Source: DASWLF01 sp963768765 (GTDB lineage: Bacteria > Desulfobacterota > Desulfobaccia > Desulfobaccales > 0-14-0-80-60-11). Taken from it: a stretch of 64,000 nucleotides of DNA. The position numbers and the translations under genes were made by a program. The stretch covers positions 124,001-188,000 of the forward strand of contig CAVYJK010000031.1 of NCBI GenBank assembly GCA_963768765.1, in the 5' to 3' direction. The notes below the pieces were generated by a model. The model saw nothing but the letters and a program-made list of their open reading frames with translations, made no database searches and had not been told where the DNA came from. Each line of letters starts with the position of its first letter. Position 1 is the first letter of the stretch. Of this stretch, positions 1-7,197 are shown piece after piece.

Positions 1-17
1 GCAGAAAGGGTTACTGA

Positions 18-1187
18 ATGACGCAGTTTTTCCAGCCGGCGACGCGTCTGAGTCTGATTCCGCCTTATCTTTTTAAAGAGATTGACGAAAAGAAAGTCGA
101 AGTGCGGGCCCGGGGGGTGGACATCATCGACCTGGGGGTGGGGGACCCGGACCTGCCTACGCCGCCGTTTATCGTGGAAAAGATGATGGAGGCGGTTCAG
201 GACCCGGGCACCCACCGCTACCCGGCCTATTCCGGTATGAAGGGCTTCCGGGAGGCCGTGGCTTGCTGGTACCGGAGGCGTTTCGGGGTGGAGCTGGACC
301 CGGAGACTGAGGTCCTCACCCTCATCGGCTCCAAGGAGGGCATCGCCCACCTGCCCCTGGGGATCAACAACCCCGAGGATATTAACCTCATGACCAGCCC
401 GGGCTACCCCGTCTACCAGATGGGCAGCCTGTTTGCCGGGGCGCACAGCCATTTCCTGCCCCTCCTCCGGGAAAACGACTTTTTGCCCGATTTACACGCC
501 GTCGATCCCCTGACGGCCCGGGATTCAAAAGCCTTGTTTTTCAACTACCCCAACAATCCCACCGCGGCGGTGGCGGACCGGGAGTTCTTCGCCCGGATGG
601 TGGATTTCTGCCGGGAATACAACATAATTGCCATCCATGACGCGGCTTACACCGAGCTGGCCTTCGACGATTTTAAGCCCCCCAGTTTCCTGGAAGTGCC
701 CGGAGCTCTGGAAGTGGGCATCGAGTTTCATTCGCTCTCCAAGACCTACAACATGACGGGCTGGCGCCTGGGGATGGCGGTGGGGAACCGGGAAGTCCTG
801 GCCGCGCTGGGTAAAATTAAGAGCAACATCGACTCCGGGGCCTTCGACGCCATCCAGATTGCCGGCATCGCGGCCCTGGACTCAGACCAGAGCTGCGTTA
901 AAGAAAACTGCGCCATCCTGCAGGAACGCCGGGACCTGCTGGTGGGGGGCCTGAAGAAACTGGGCTACGACGTGGAGTTTCCCAAGGCCACCTTTTACGT
1001 GTGGCTCTCGGTGCCGCCGGGTATGACCTCCATGAGCTTCACCACCCACCTCCTGGAAAAGGCCGGCATCGTCACTATCCCCGGCATGGGCCTGGGGGCC
1101 CCCGGCGAGGGTTACGTGCGCCTGGCCCTGACGGTACCCAAAGACCGCCTGGAGGAGGCCCTGGCGCGCCTGGCGCGCTTAGGTTGA
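18..1187 (+). CDS. dapL: LL-diaminopimelate aminotransferase
   Basis: A cytosolic PLP enzyme that converts tetrahydrodipicolinate directly to LL-diaminopimelate, with glutamate as amino donor, for lysine and peptidoglycan synthesis. The 389-residue product is a fold-type I aminotransferase. NYPNNPT lies near residue 176, and the PLP-anchoring Lys at about residue 242 lies in HSLSKTYNMTGWR. SKEGIAHLPLGINNP near residue 105 favours DapL over AspC-type enzymes. The ATG is preceded by AGAAAGG at good spacing. Other dap genes would be expected upstream, outside the window. A G-rich palindromic repeat begins a few bases after the stop, so this is probably the end of a transcription unit. Confidence 0.92.
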   Translation: MTQFFQPATRLSLIPPYLFKEIDEKKVEVRARGVDIIDLGVGDPDLPTPPFIVEKMMEAVQDPGTHRYPAYSGMKGFREAVACWYRRRFGVELDPETEVLTLIGSKEGIAHLPLGINNPEDINLMTSPGYPVYQMGSLFAGAHSHFLPLLRENDFLPDLHAVDPLTARDSKALFFNYPNNPTAAVADREFFARMVDFCREYNIIAIHDAAYTELAFDDFKPPSFLEVPGALEVGIEFHSLSKTYNMTGWRLGMAVGNREVLAALGKIKSNIDSGAFDAIQIAGIAALDSDQSCVKENCAILQERRDLLVGGLKKLGYDVEFPKATFYVWLSVPPGMTSMSFTTHLLEKAGIVTIPGMGLGAPGEGYVRLALTVPKDRLEEALARLARLG

Positions 1188-1196
1188 AGGAACTAG

Positions 1197-1309
1197 TGGG
1201 GGAGGGCAGGAACCGAGGGTCCCTGCCCCTCCCCCACGCCCCCTCCCAACCCGCATAAGAACCGGGGAAGGCGGGGCCTGCGGCCCCGGCTTCCCCGGTT
1301 GTAATTAGG
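1197..1309. repeat. G-rich composite palindromic repeat (copy 1)
   Basis: Two adjacent inverted repeats start ten bases after the dapL stop. The first has GGGGGAGGGC and GCCCCTCCCCC arms around a short loop, followed by CCCAACCCGCATAAG. The second has CCGGGGAAGGCGGGGCC arms mirrored by GGCCCCGGCTTCCCCGG, ending in TAATTAG. The same composite recurs at about 14.8, 16.8, 34.9 and 45.1 kb, with partial copies at 26.0 and 37.1 kb. The hairpins are strong enough to act as terminators or 3'-end stabilisers, but there is no canonical U-tract. Confidence 0.75.
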
Positions 1310-1365
1310 AAAGGGCTCTATGGTGTCGATTCCTAATTAATATGAGATTTAAAACCAGGGTCTTT

Positions 1366-1470
1366 ACCGCCCTTTTCTAAAGGGGGTAGGGGATAAGGGG
1401 GGATTATAAAATAACCTCTTGATAATCCACCTAAATCCCCCTTTAAGAAAGGGGGACTTTGAGATTCCCC
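1366..1470. repeat. CCCCCTTT/AAAGGGGG inverted repeat; rest of gap without genes
   Basis: Paired arms of the type TTTCTAAAGGGGG and CCCCCTTTAAGAAAG flank an A/T-rich centre. Near-identical elements lie at about 43.45, 53.05 and 61.9 kb. The surrounding gap from the dapL repeat to the SGNH hydrolase (about 440 bases) also holds a degenerate GGCGAGACGCCTGTGC element near 1488 and a GGCTCGCCGTGCCCCTAC palindrome near 1570. No credible coding region was seen in it. Confidence 0.6.
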
Positions 1471-1747
1471 AGACCTGCGCCGCACCGGCGAGACGCCTGT
1501 GCCCCCAAAAAAGTTGGCTGATGGATATTTGTTTGATCGCAACTCGGTATCAAAACTTCATTGGGCCCGGCTCGCCGTGCCCCTACAACAGGAAATTACT
1601 TTTGGCGATCGCTATAATAGGAGTGGGCCTGGGCCAGCAAAAGGCAGGGGCATACCCGGTGCGCCCTCCGGCGGGCGGATCCGCCGGTCCGCCCCTACGG
1701 GAAAATGATTTCCGTAACCGAAAATTGCTCAGGCCCTACACAAGGTT

Positions 1748-2954
1748 TTGCGGATTTGTCAGATGAGCGCTGAGCCCACCGGCAAGAATTGGCTGGAGCG
1801 CCACCCCAAGAAGGTCTTGTTTCTCTTGATCTTCCTGGTGGTGGGCAGCCTGGCGGTGCTCACCGAGAAAATCCTGGCCATTCGGGCCCAGGGCCTGAGA
1901 CATCCCGGCGCCGTCAAGCGATACATCAAGTTGCGGGAATTTGAGCCGCTCTATGCCGATATTTTAACCCCCAACCAGGAGGCCCTCAGGATCACCGACA
2001 GCCTGGTGCAGAAAGGCTACGTGCTCCGCATCGATGAAGACGGCTTTATCATGCCCTCCCGGGTTCATAAGCAACCGGACCTGACCGTGGCTTTTCTGGG
2101 CGGCTCCACCACCGAATGCGTCTACGTGGAGGAAGACAACCGCTTTCCTTATCTGGCCGGCCGGCTCTTGGAGAAGAAGACGGGCCTGAAGGTAAATTCC
2201 TACAACGCCGCCAAGAGCGGCAACGATTCCCTGCACTCCATGAATATCCTGCTGAACAAAATCATCGATCTCAAGCCCCAGATCGTGGTGATGATGCACA
2301 ACATCAACGACCTGAGCGTTCTCCTCTATGAAGGGACATACTGGAACAAGCACCCGTCCAGGTCGCCGCTCCTCGAAAAAAAGCTCTCCTTCAAGACCGT
2401 CATGAAAAACCTGGAAGAGACGGGGCACCTGATCCGGGACCTGACCTTCCCCAATTTATCCGGGCAACTGACCAGGTGGTTTCGTTTCAGCTTCAGGGCT
2501 CCGGCCGACGAATTTAAAGAGGTCCGGGGGAAAAAAGTCCACCATCGACCAGGACTATCTGGTGACCCAATTCAGCCTCAACCTCCAGACCTTCATCAAT
2601 ATTTGCCAGGCCCGGGGCATAACTCCGGTCCTGATGACCATGCCCAGCCGGCTGACGGCGAACCCCGATCCCCTCATCGCCAAGGTGATGAAAAAGGTGG
2701 AAAAGGACCAGGGAATAACCTATAAACAATTCAAAGGGGCCTTTGATCTGTTTAACGAGACCATCAGGGAGGTGGGGGCCAGAAACCGGATATTGGTAAT
2801 CGATTTGGCTCAAAAGATTCCCCCCGACCGGGAAAACCTTTGCGACGTGGCCCATTTCACCGATGAAGGGTCGAGGTTAGTGGCCGCCAGCGTTGCCGAG
2901 GCTCTGAGCCCTGTCGTCGCTTGGCCGGCGAAACCGCCCGGGAACTCGAATTAG
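1748..2954 (+). CDS. Membrane-anchored SGNH/GDSL-like hydrolase (frameshifted)
   Basis: A putative esterase or acyl-modifying hydrolase of the SGNH superfamily, anchored by one N-terminal membrane segment (about residues 22-40). Block I is FLGGSTTE with the nucleophilic Ser near residue 120. MHNINDL matches the Asn-containing block. The catalytic Asp/His pair is DVAHFTDEG near the C-terminus. The reading frame breaks at the G5A6 run near 2530, and the protein continues in frame +1 as STIDQDYLVTQFSLN. This is most simply a homopolymer indel. The upstream start is TTG, with an ATG five codons later. Substrate unknown; a cell-envelope or exopolysaccharide role is inference. folK follows 15 bases later. 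Confidence 0.6.
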
Positions 2955-2969
2955 GGGAGAATTGCAGGC

Positions 2970-3515
2970 ATGACCCTGGGATTTGCCGCCATCACCGAAA
3001 AGGCCCCGGTCATTGCCTATGTGGGGCTGGGAGCCAATCTGGGGGACCCCCGGCGGCAGCTGGCCCTGGCCCTGGCGCGGCTGGCGGCCGCGGACGAAGT
3101 GGAGGTGCTGGCGGTCTCCACCTTTTATCTCAATCCGCCCCTGGGGCCCGAAAACCAGCCGTGGTACGTCAACGCAGTGGCCAAAATCCGCACCCGGCTG
3201 GCGCCCGAGGAACTGTTACGGGTGCTCAGGCAGGTGGAAACGGCCTTGGGAAGGATCCGGGGGGAACGCTGGGGGCCCCGGATCATCGACCTGGACTTGT
3301 TATTGTACGACGGCGAGATTATCTTTACCCCGGAGTTGGCCGTGCCCCATCCGGAGATGCACCGGCGGGCCTTTGTGCTGGCTCCCCTGGTTGAGATCGC
3401 CCCGGAGGCCTGGCACCCGGGGCTGAAAAAGAGCGCCGGAGAACTCCTGGCGGAGTTGGACCCGGCAGAGCTCCAGGTCTTGCGGCCCATTTCGGAACTT
3501 GAGGAAAAAGTTTGA
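2970..3515 (+). CDS. folK: 6-hydroxymethyl-7,8-dihydropterin pyrophosphokinase
   Basis: Transfers pyrophosphate from ATP to 6-hydroxymethyl-7,8-dihydropterin in folate synthesis. The 181-residue protein has the family N-terminus YVGLGANLGDP and the signature WGPRIIDLDLLLYDG, whose two Asp residues bind Mg-ATP. PHPEMHRRAFVLAPL is the usual downstream motif. Length is normal for single-domain FolK, with no folB or folP fusion. The TGA stop overlaps the ATG of the next gene, indicating translational coupling. Confidence 0.93.
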   Translation: MTLGFAAITEKAPVIAYVGLGANLGDPRRQLALALARLAAADEVEVLAVSTFYLNPPLGPENQPWYVNAVAKIRTRLAPEELLRVLRQVETALGRIRGERWGPRIIDLDLLLYDGEIIFTPELAVPHPEMHRRAFVLAPLVEIAPEAWHPGLKKSAGELLAELDPAELQVLRPISELEEKV

Positions 3516-3772
3516 TGTCCCGTATACTTGCAGGACTGCTCCTCGGATATCTGATATATTGGGTGGTCAAAAAGGTGGCCCGATCACTGGGATTGTGGCC
3601 CCAGGCGCCCCGCTCCATGGGGCCGGGGGAACCGGACGTGCTGGTGCAGGACCCGGTGTGCCAGACCTTTATCCCCCGGAAAGAAGCCCTGAAGGCCGAA
3701 AAGGACGGCAAAGTCTATTTTTTCTGCTCCGAAGGCTGTTTGAAACGCTTCCAACGTGGTGGCAGCAGTTGA
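3515..3772 (+). CDS. Small membrane protein with YHS/TRASH-like metal-binding domain
   Basis: An 85-residue protein with an N-terminal hydrophobic helix (LAGLLLGYLIYWVV) and a C-terminal YHS/TRASH-type domain. DPVC is followed about 30 residues later by YFFCSEGCLKRF, the spacing seen in metal-binding YHS motifs. It probably sits at the inner membrane with the Cys cluster in the cytosol. Start chosen at the ATG overlapping the folK TGA; a TTG lies one codon earlier. Function unknown; binding of a soft metal is inference from the Cys pattern. Confidence 0.7.
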   Translation: MSRILAGLLLGYLIYWVVKKVARSLGLWPQAPRSMGPGEPDVLVQDPVCQTFIPRKEALKAEKDGKVYFFCSEGCLKRFQRGGSS

Positions 3773-3795
3773 CTTATGATATATAAGAGGTCGCT

Positions 3796-4455
3796 ATGAA
3801 ATTTTTTATCGACACCGCCGATCTGGAAGAGATTCGGGAGGCCCACCGCCTGGGCCTGGTGGACGGCGTCACCACCAACCCCAGCCTCTGCGCCAAAATC
3901 GGGATTAAAACCGACCAGCAGTTCGAAGACCTGATCCGCCAAATTTGTGAACTGGTCCAGGGGCCGGTGAGCGCCGAAGTGACGGCCACCGATGAAGCGG
4001 GGATGCTGGCCCAGGCCCGTCATTTGGCCAAGATCCACGAATGGGTGGCGGTGAAGATCCCCATGACCGCGGACGGCCTCAAGGCCACCCGCATCCTGGC
4101 GGCGGAAGGCATCCGGGTCAACGTCACCCTGATCTTCCAGCCCATCCAGGCGCTGCTGGCGGCGAAAGCCGGGGCCGCCTACGTCAGCCCCTTCATCGGC
4201 CGCCTGGATGACATCAATCACCGGGGCATGGAGATCGTGGAGCAGATTATCACCATCTTCGAGAATTACGGGTTTGACACCGAAATCATCGTGGCCTCCA
4301 TCCGCCATCCCCTGCACGTGCTGGAAGGGGCCCTGGCGGGCGCGGATATCGCCACCATTCCCTACGGGGTGATGATGCAGCTTATGCGCCATCCCTTGAC
4401 GGACGTGGGTTTGAAAAAGTTTCTGGAGGACTGGGAGCGCGCCCGTAAGTCTTGA
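3796..4455 (+). CDS. fsa: Fructose-6-phosphate aldolase / transaldolase (TalC type)
   Basis: A short-form transaldolase of 219 residues acting on fructose 6-phosphate or sedoheptulose 7-phosphate in the non-oxidative pentose phosphate pathway. It begins MKFFIDTADLEEIREA, and the Schiff-base Lys is about residue 87 in VAVKIPMT. TTNPS at about 26-30 is also typical. The length places it in the small TalC/FSA group. Sequence alone does not separate aldolase from transaldolase activity. pgsA starts one base after the stop, so the two are co-transcribed. Confidence 0.88.
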   Translation: MKFFIDTADLEEIREAHRLGLVDGVTTNPSLCAKIGIKTDQQFEDLIRQICELVQGPVSAEVTATDEAGMLAQARHLAKIHEWVAVKIPMTADGLKATRILAAEGIRVNVTLIFQPIQALLAAKAGAAYVSPFIGRLDDINHRGMEIVEQIITIFENYGFDTEIIVASIRHPLHVLEGALAGADIATIPYGVMMQLMRHPLTDVGLKKFLEDWERARKS

Positions 4456-4456
4456 G

Positions 4457-5029
4457 ATGGACCAACCTGGGACCAACTTCTGGAGCACCCCCAATTTGCT
4501 CACCGGGACCCGCATCGCCGCGGTGCCGGTGGTGGTGCTGCTGCTGCTCTTTCCAGGCCCGGTGGCCAGCTTTCTAGCGGCTTTGCTGTTTTTGCTGGCC
4601 GGGGCCACCGACTTCCTGGACGGCTTTCTGGCCCGGCGCCACCGCCTGGTAAGCCGGTTCGGCAAGTTTATGGACCCCCTGGCCGACAAGCTGCTGGTAT
4701 CCGCGGCCCTCATCATGCTCATCCCCTTGGGCCGGGTACCGGCCTGGATAGCCTTTCTCATCGTGGGGCGGGAGTTGGCGGTGACGGGCTTGCGCGGGCT
4801 GGCGGCCACCGAGGGCATCATCCTGGCCCCGGACCGCTGGGGCAAGACCAAAACGCTGTTGCAAATGGCGGCTCTCACCGCCCTGATCTTGCATTACCCC
4901 TATTTTGCGGTGGACTTCCAGAAAGTGGGCCTGGGCCTGCTCTGGTTGGCCCTCATCATCACCCTGACCTCGGGGGTGGGTTATTTTCTGGCTTTTTTCC
5001 GGCAATATCCGGAGAGCCGACAACCTTGA
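4457..5029 (+). CDS. pgsA: CDP-diacylglycerol-glycerol-3-phosphate 3-phosphatidyltransferase
   Basis: An inner-membrane enzyme that makes phosphatidylglycerophosphate from CDP-diacylglycerol and glycerol 3-phosphate. The CDP-alcohol phosphotransferase signature D-G-x2-A-R-x8-G-x3-D-x3-D is complete at about residues 55-77 (DGFLAR...GKFMDPLAD). Several hydrophobic segments follow, and the 190-residue length is normal. The next step is catalysed by PgpA, encoded at about 16.4 kb. A second member of the same superfamily lies at 29.6 kb; this one is the better PgsA match because of its N-terminal NLLTGTRI. Confidence 0.88.
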   Translation: MDQPGTNFWSTPNLLTGTRIAAVPVVVLLLLFPGPVASFLAALLFLLAGATDFLDGFLARRHRLVSRFGKFMDPLADKLLVSAALIMLIPLGRVPAWIAFLIVGRELAVTGLRGLAATEGIILAPDRWGKTKTLLQMAALTALILHYPYFAVDFQKVGLGLLWLALIITLTSGVGYFLAFFRQYPESRQP

Positions 5030-5040
5030 CAAATTTGTCA
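5027..5040. promoter_or_regulatory. Perfect palindrome upstream of rpsT
   Basis: TGACAAATTTGTCA is a perfect 14-base palindrome that starts inside the pgsA stop and ends about 44 bases before the rpsT start. It includes a TTGACA hexamer. No well-spaced -10 was found, so a promoter or operator role for rpsT is only a suggestion. Confidence 0.3.
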
Positions 5041-5083
5041 TCCTGAGACAAAGTTATAGAGCATCATTTTTCGGAGGAGAAAA

Positions 5084-5353
5084 TTGGCCAGACATCTTTC
5101 CGCCATGAAGCGGGCCAGACAGAATGAAAAGCGGCGGCTGCGCAACCAGAGCCGCAAGACGAGAGTGAAGCACGCGGTGCGCGACGTGCGCCAGGCCGTG
5201 ACTCAGAACAACCTGGAAGAGGCGCAGGCCGCGCTTACCAAGGCCATTCCGATGATCGCCCGGGTGGCCGGCAAAGGCACCCTGCACTGGCGCACCGCGG
5301 CCCGCAAGATTTCCCGCCTCACCCGGCAAGTCAAGGCCCTGCAAAGCGCCTAA
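5084..5353 (+). CDS. rpsT: 30S ribosomal protein S20
   Basis: A primary 16S rRNA-binding protein of the small subunit. The 89-residue, very basic helical protein (RHLSAMKRARQNEKRRLRN at the start) matches S20 along its length. The start is TTG, fixed by a strong GGAGGAG six bases upstream and by homology; a non-ATG start is also found in E. coli rpsT and can serve autoregulation. It converges on holA, with a large nested palindrome between the two stops. Confidence 0.93.
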   Translation: MARHLSAMKRARQNEKRRLRNQSRKTRVKHAVRDVRQAVTQNNLEEAQAALTKAIPMIARVAGKGTLHWRTAARKISRLTRQVKALQSA

Positions 5354-5361
5354 AGAAAGCC

Positions 5362-5475
5362 TACCACAGAGACACAGAGAGCCCAGAGAAATAATGCTGG
5401 CGCCATGGGGCGTAAACCCCATGGCGCCAGCATTATGGTTTTCCTCTTTCTGGGTCCTCTGTGTCTCTGTGGTTA
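5362..5475. repeat. Nested long palindrome between rpsT and holA
   Basis: The outer arms are CCACAGAGACACAGAG and CTCTGTGTCTCTGTGG. Inside lies a perfect 20-base inverted repeat (5391-5410 and 5417-5436) with a six-base loop. It fills the gap between the convergent rpsT and holA stops, so a folded transcript from either strand could act as a bidirectional terminator. The outer arm motif is one I recognise as a common dispersed bacterial repeat. Confidence 0.75.
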
Positions 5476-5481
5476 ATCTTT

Positions 5482-6477
5482 TCACCCCGGCCCCATCTTC
5501 AGCAAGGCCCACTCCAGCAGCAGGCGCGGGTTGCCGGTGCTGGTTTTGAGGTGCAGGTCCGTCTGGTGCAGCAACTTCAGGTGGGAGCGCAAGGCCCCGG
5601 CGGAAAAGCGCCCCGCCTGCTGGCCCAGTCTTTTCACCACCCCCTGGGGCAGGTTGAGGCTGCGGGCCACCTCCGGGGCGTCGCCCGTGGCCTCCTGGAG
5701 GCGGATGAGCAATCTCAGCTGGCGGGCCAGCATCCCCAGGATCTTGGCCGGGGGTTCTCCCAGGTCCAGCAGGTGGTCCAGGGCGGCCAGGCGCTTGTGA
5801 GCCCCGGGGCTTCCCAGGGCGTCCACCAGGGCGAAGATATTGTAAGTGCGGCTGTGGCTGGTCAGCTGGGCCACCAGGGCGGGGGTCAAGGTCCTTTCAC
5901 CGCCGGCGAAGAGCACCAGCTTCTCCAACTCCTGGCTCAACTCGGAAAGGTTGTCCCCGGCGATTTCCACCAGCCGCAGGGCTGCGGCCGGGGTTAAGGT
6001 CTTGCCGTGACTCTGGGCCTCCTGGGTCAGCCACTGGTAAAGCTCCCCTTCCTTTAAACGGAAAAACCCCAGGGCCGCTTCCTCCCGCTGCAGGCGGCTC
6101 CAGACCGGATTCTTCCCCACCTCCTTGACCTTGAGGCCTTCCCCCAGGAGCACCACCCAGCTGCGGGGCGCGGGGTGGTCCAGGTAATCGTTGACGGCTT
6201 TGAGCGCCGCGGCCGGGTAGTGATCCACCCGACGCAGCACCAGGAGCTGGCCCGGCCCCCAGAGGGTGGCGGCCCGGGCCTCGGCCAGGAACTCGGCCAA
6301 CTCGATTTCCGGGGCCTCCCGCACCACCTTGAGGGGGCGCTCGCCATACTGGTCCACCAGGGCCGCCTCCAGGCGCTTCACCGCCCGGTGCATGAGAAAA
6401 TCCTCTTCCCCGAAAAACAGGTAGAGGGGCCGTAAAGCCCGGCGCTCCAGATGGCGTTCCAAGATGGGATGGGACAT
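5482..6477 (-). CDS. holA: DNA polymerase III subunit delta
   Basis: The clamp-loader delta subunit, which opens the beta sliding clamp. The 331-residue protein starts with LEAPL-type HolA sequence (LYLFFGEEDFLMHRAVKRLE) and has the three-domain length of the family. The C-terminal LARQLRLLIRLQEA matches the collar-domain helix. It is last in the leuS-lptE-holA order, the usual arrangement in proteobacteria next to rpsT. About 195 bases containing palindromic repeats separate it from lptE. Confidence 0.88.
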   Translation of the reverse strand: MSHPILERHLERRALRPLYLFFGEEDFLMHRAVKRLEAALVDQYGERPLKVVREAPEIELAEFLAEARAATLWGPGQLLVLRRVDHYPAAALKAVNDYLDHPAPRSWVVLLGEGLKVKEVGKNPVWSRLQREEAALGFFRLKEGELYQWLTQEAQSHGKTLTPAAALRLVEIAGDNLSELSQELEKLVLFAGGERTLTPALVAQLTSHSRTYNIFALVDALGSPGAHKRLAALDHLLDLGEPPAKILGMLARQLRLLIRLQEATGDAPEVARSLNLPQGVVKRLGQQAGRFSAGALRSHLKLLHQTDLHLKTSTGNPRLLLEWALLKMGPG

Positions 6478-6550
6478 GTGATTAGCGGTCAGCTTTCAGC
6501 GGTCAGCTAAGACCTTTGAAAAATTCGTAAAATGCCATGCAAGGCAGCTA

Positions 6551-6634
6551 TGGGGCACGGCCCGCCGTGCCCCTACACGATAACATGCTTATTTTAATAA
6601 AAATTTACCAATTTAGGGTGGGCCCCGCCCACCA
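6551..6634. repeat. Two GC-rich palindromes between holA and lptE
   Basis: GGGGCACGGCCCGCCGTGCCCC (described here as 10-base arms around a short centre) and AGGGTGGGCCCCGCCCACC lie 40 bases apart. They belong to a family of GTAGGGNNGGGC...GCCCNNCCCTAC hairpins found in many gaps of this window, in which the inner arm bases vary together. Confidence 0.65.
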
Positions 6635-6671
6635 ATAATCCTTTAATTTTTCATTCGCTGAAAGCTGACAG

Positions 6672-7188
6672 CTAAATAACCAACAGCACCTTATCCAAAA
6701 CCCGGCGGGCCATGTTCGACCGCGGCCCGTTTCAGGCCTTCGGTCTTGGTGGCCTCCCCGATATGGTAATTGGGGTCCACCACGTAGTCTTCCTGCAGCA
6801 CCTGGGTGTCCTTCCACAGGACCTTGCCGCTTTCCCCCTTTTTCAGCGTCAGGTCCACCCGCACCGTGATCCGCCGCACGGTGGAGCGGGTGACGTCGAA
6901 ATAAGCCACGGAAGCGTTGTCCACCGAGCGCACTTTGCCTTCCAGCACCAGGTCCGCCTGCTTATCCCCGGGGACGACCCGCACTGCCCGGCTCTGGGCG
7001 AAGGCGTGAACCAAGGCGTTGGCCAGGACGGCTTCCAGGCCGATTTCCGTGGACCGGTTGGCGAACAACGGAATGGCCAGGGTGGGAGCGCCCTGGGCCG
7101 TGAGGGGCTCTGACCCCATGGGGCGGTAGCCGCACCCCACCAGCACTGCAACCAGAAGCAGAAAGACCCAGCGGCCGCGGACCATCAT
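6672..7188 (-). CDS. lptE: LPS-assembly lipoprotein LptE (C-terminal frameshift)
   Basis: An outer-membrane lipoprotein that plugs the LptD barrel and helps deliver lipopolysaccharide. The signal peptide ends in the lipobox VLVGC with the lipidated Cys at about residue 19, followed by GYRP, typical of LptE. The body matches the LptB/RlpB fold (TRSTVRRITVRVDLTLKK). As read, the protein ends in AVEHGPPGFG at 6691. A one-base shift near 6712 gives MARRVLDKVLLVI and a stop at 6672, the normal LptE ending, so an indel is likely. The start follows GAGGAAAG, which overlaps the leuS stop. Confidence 0.82.
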
Positions 7189-7197
7189 ACTCTTTCC

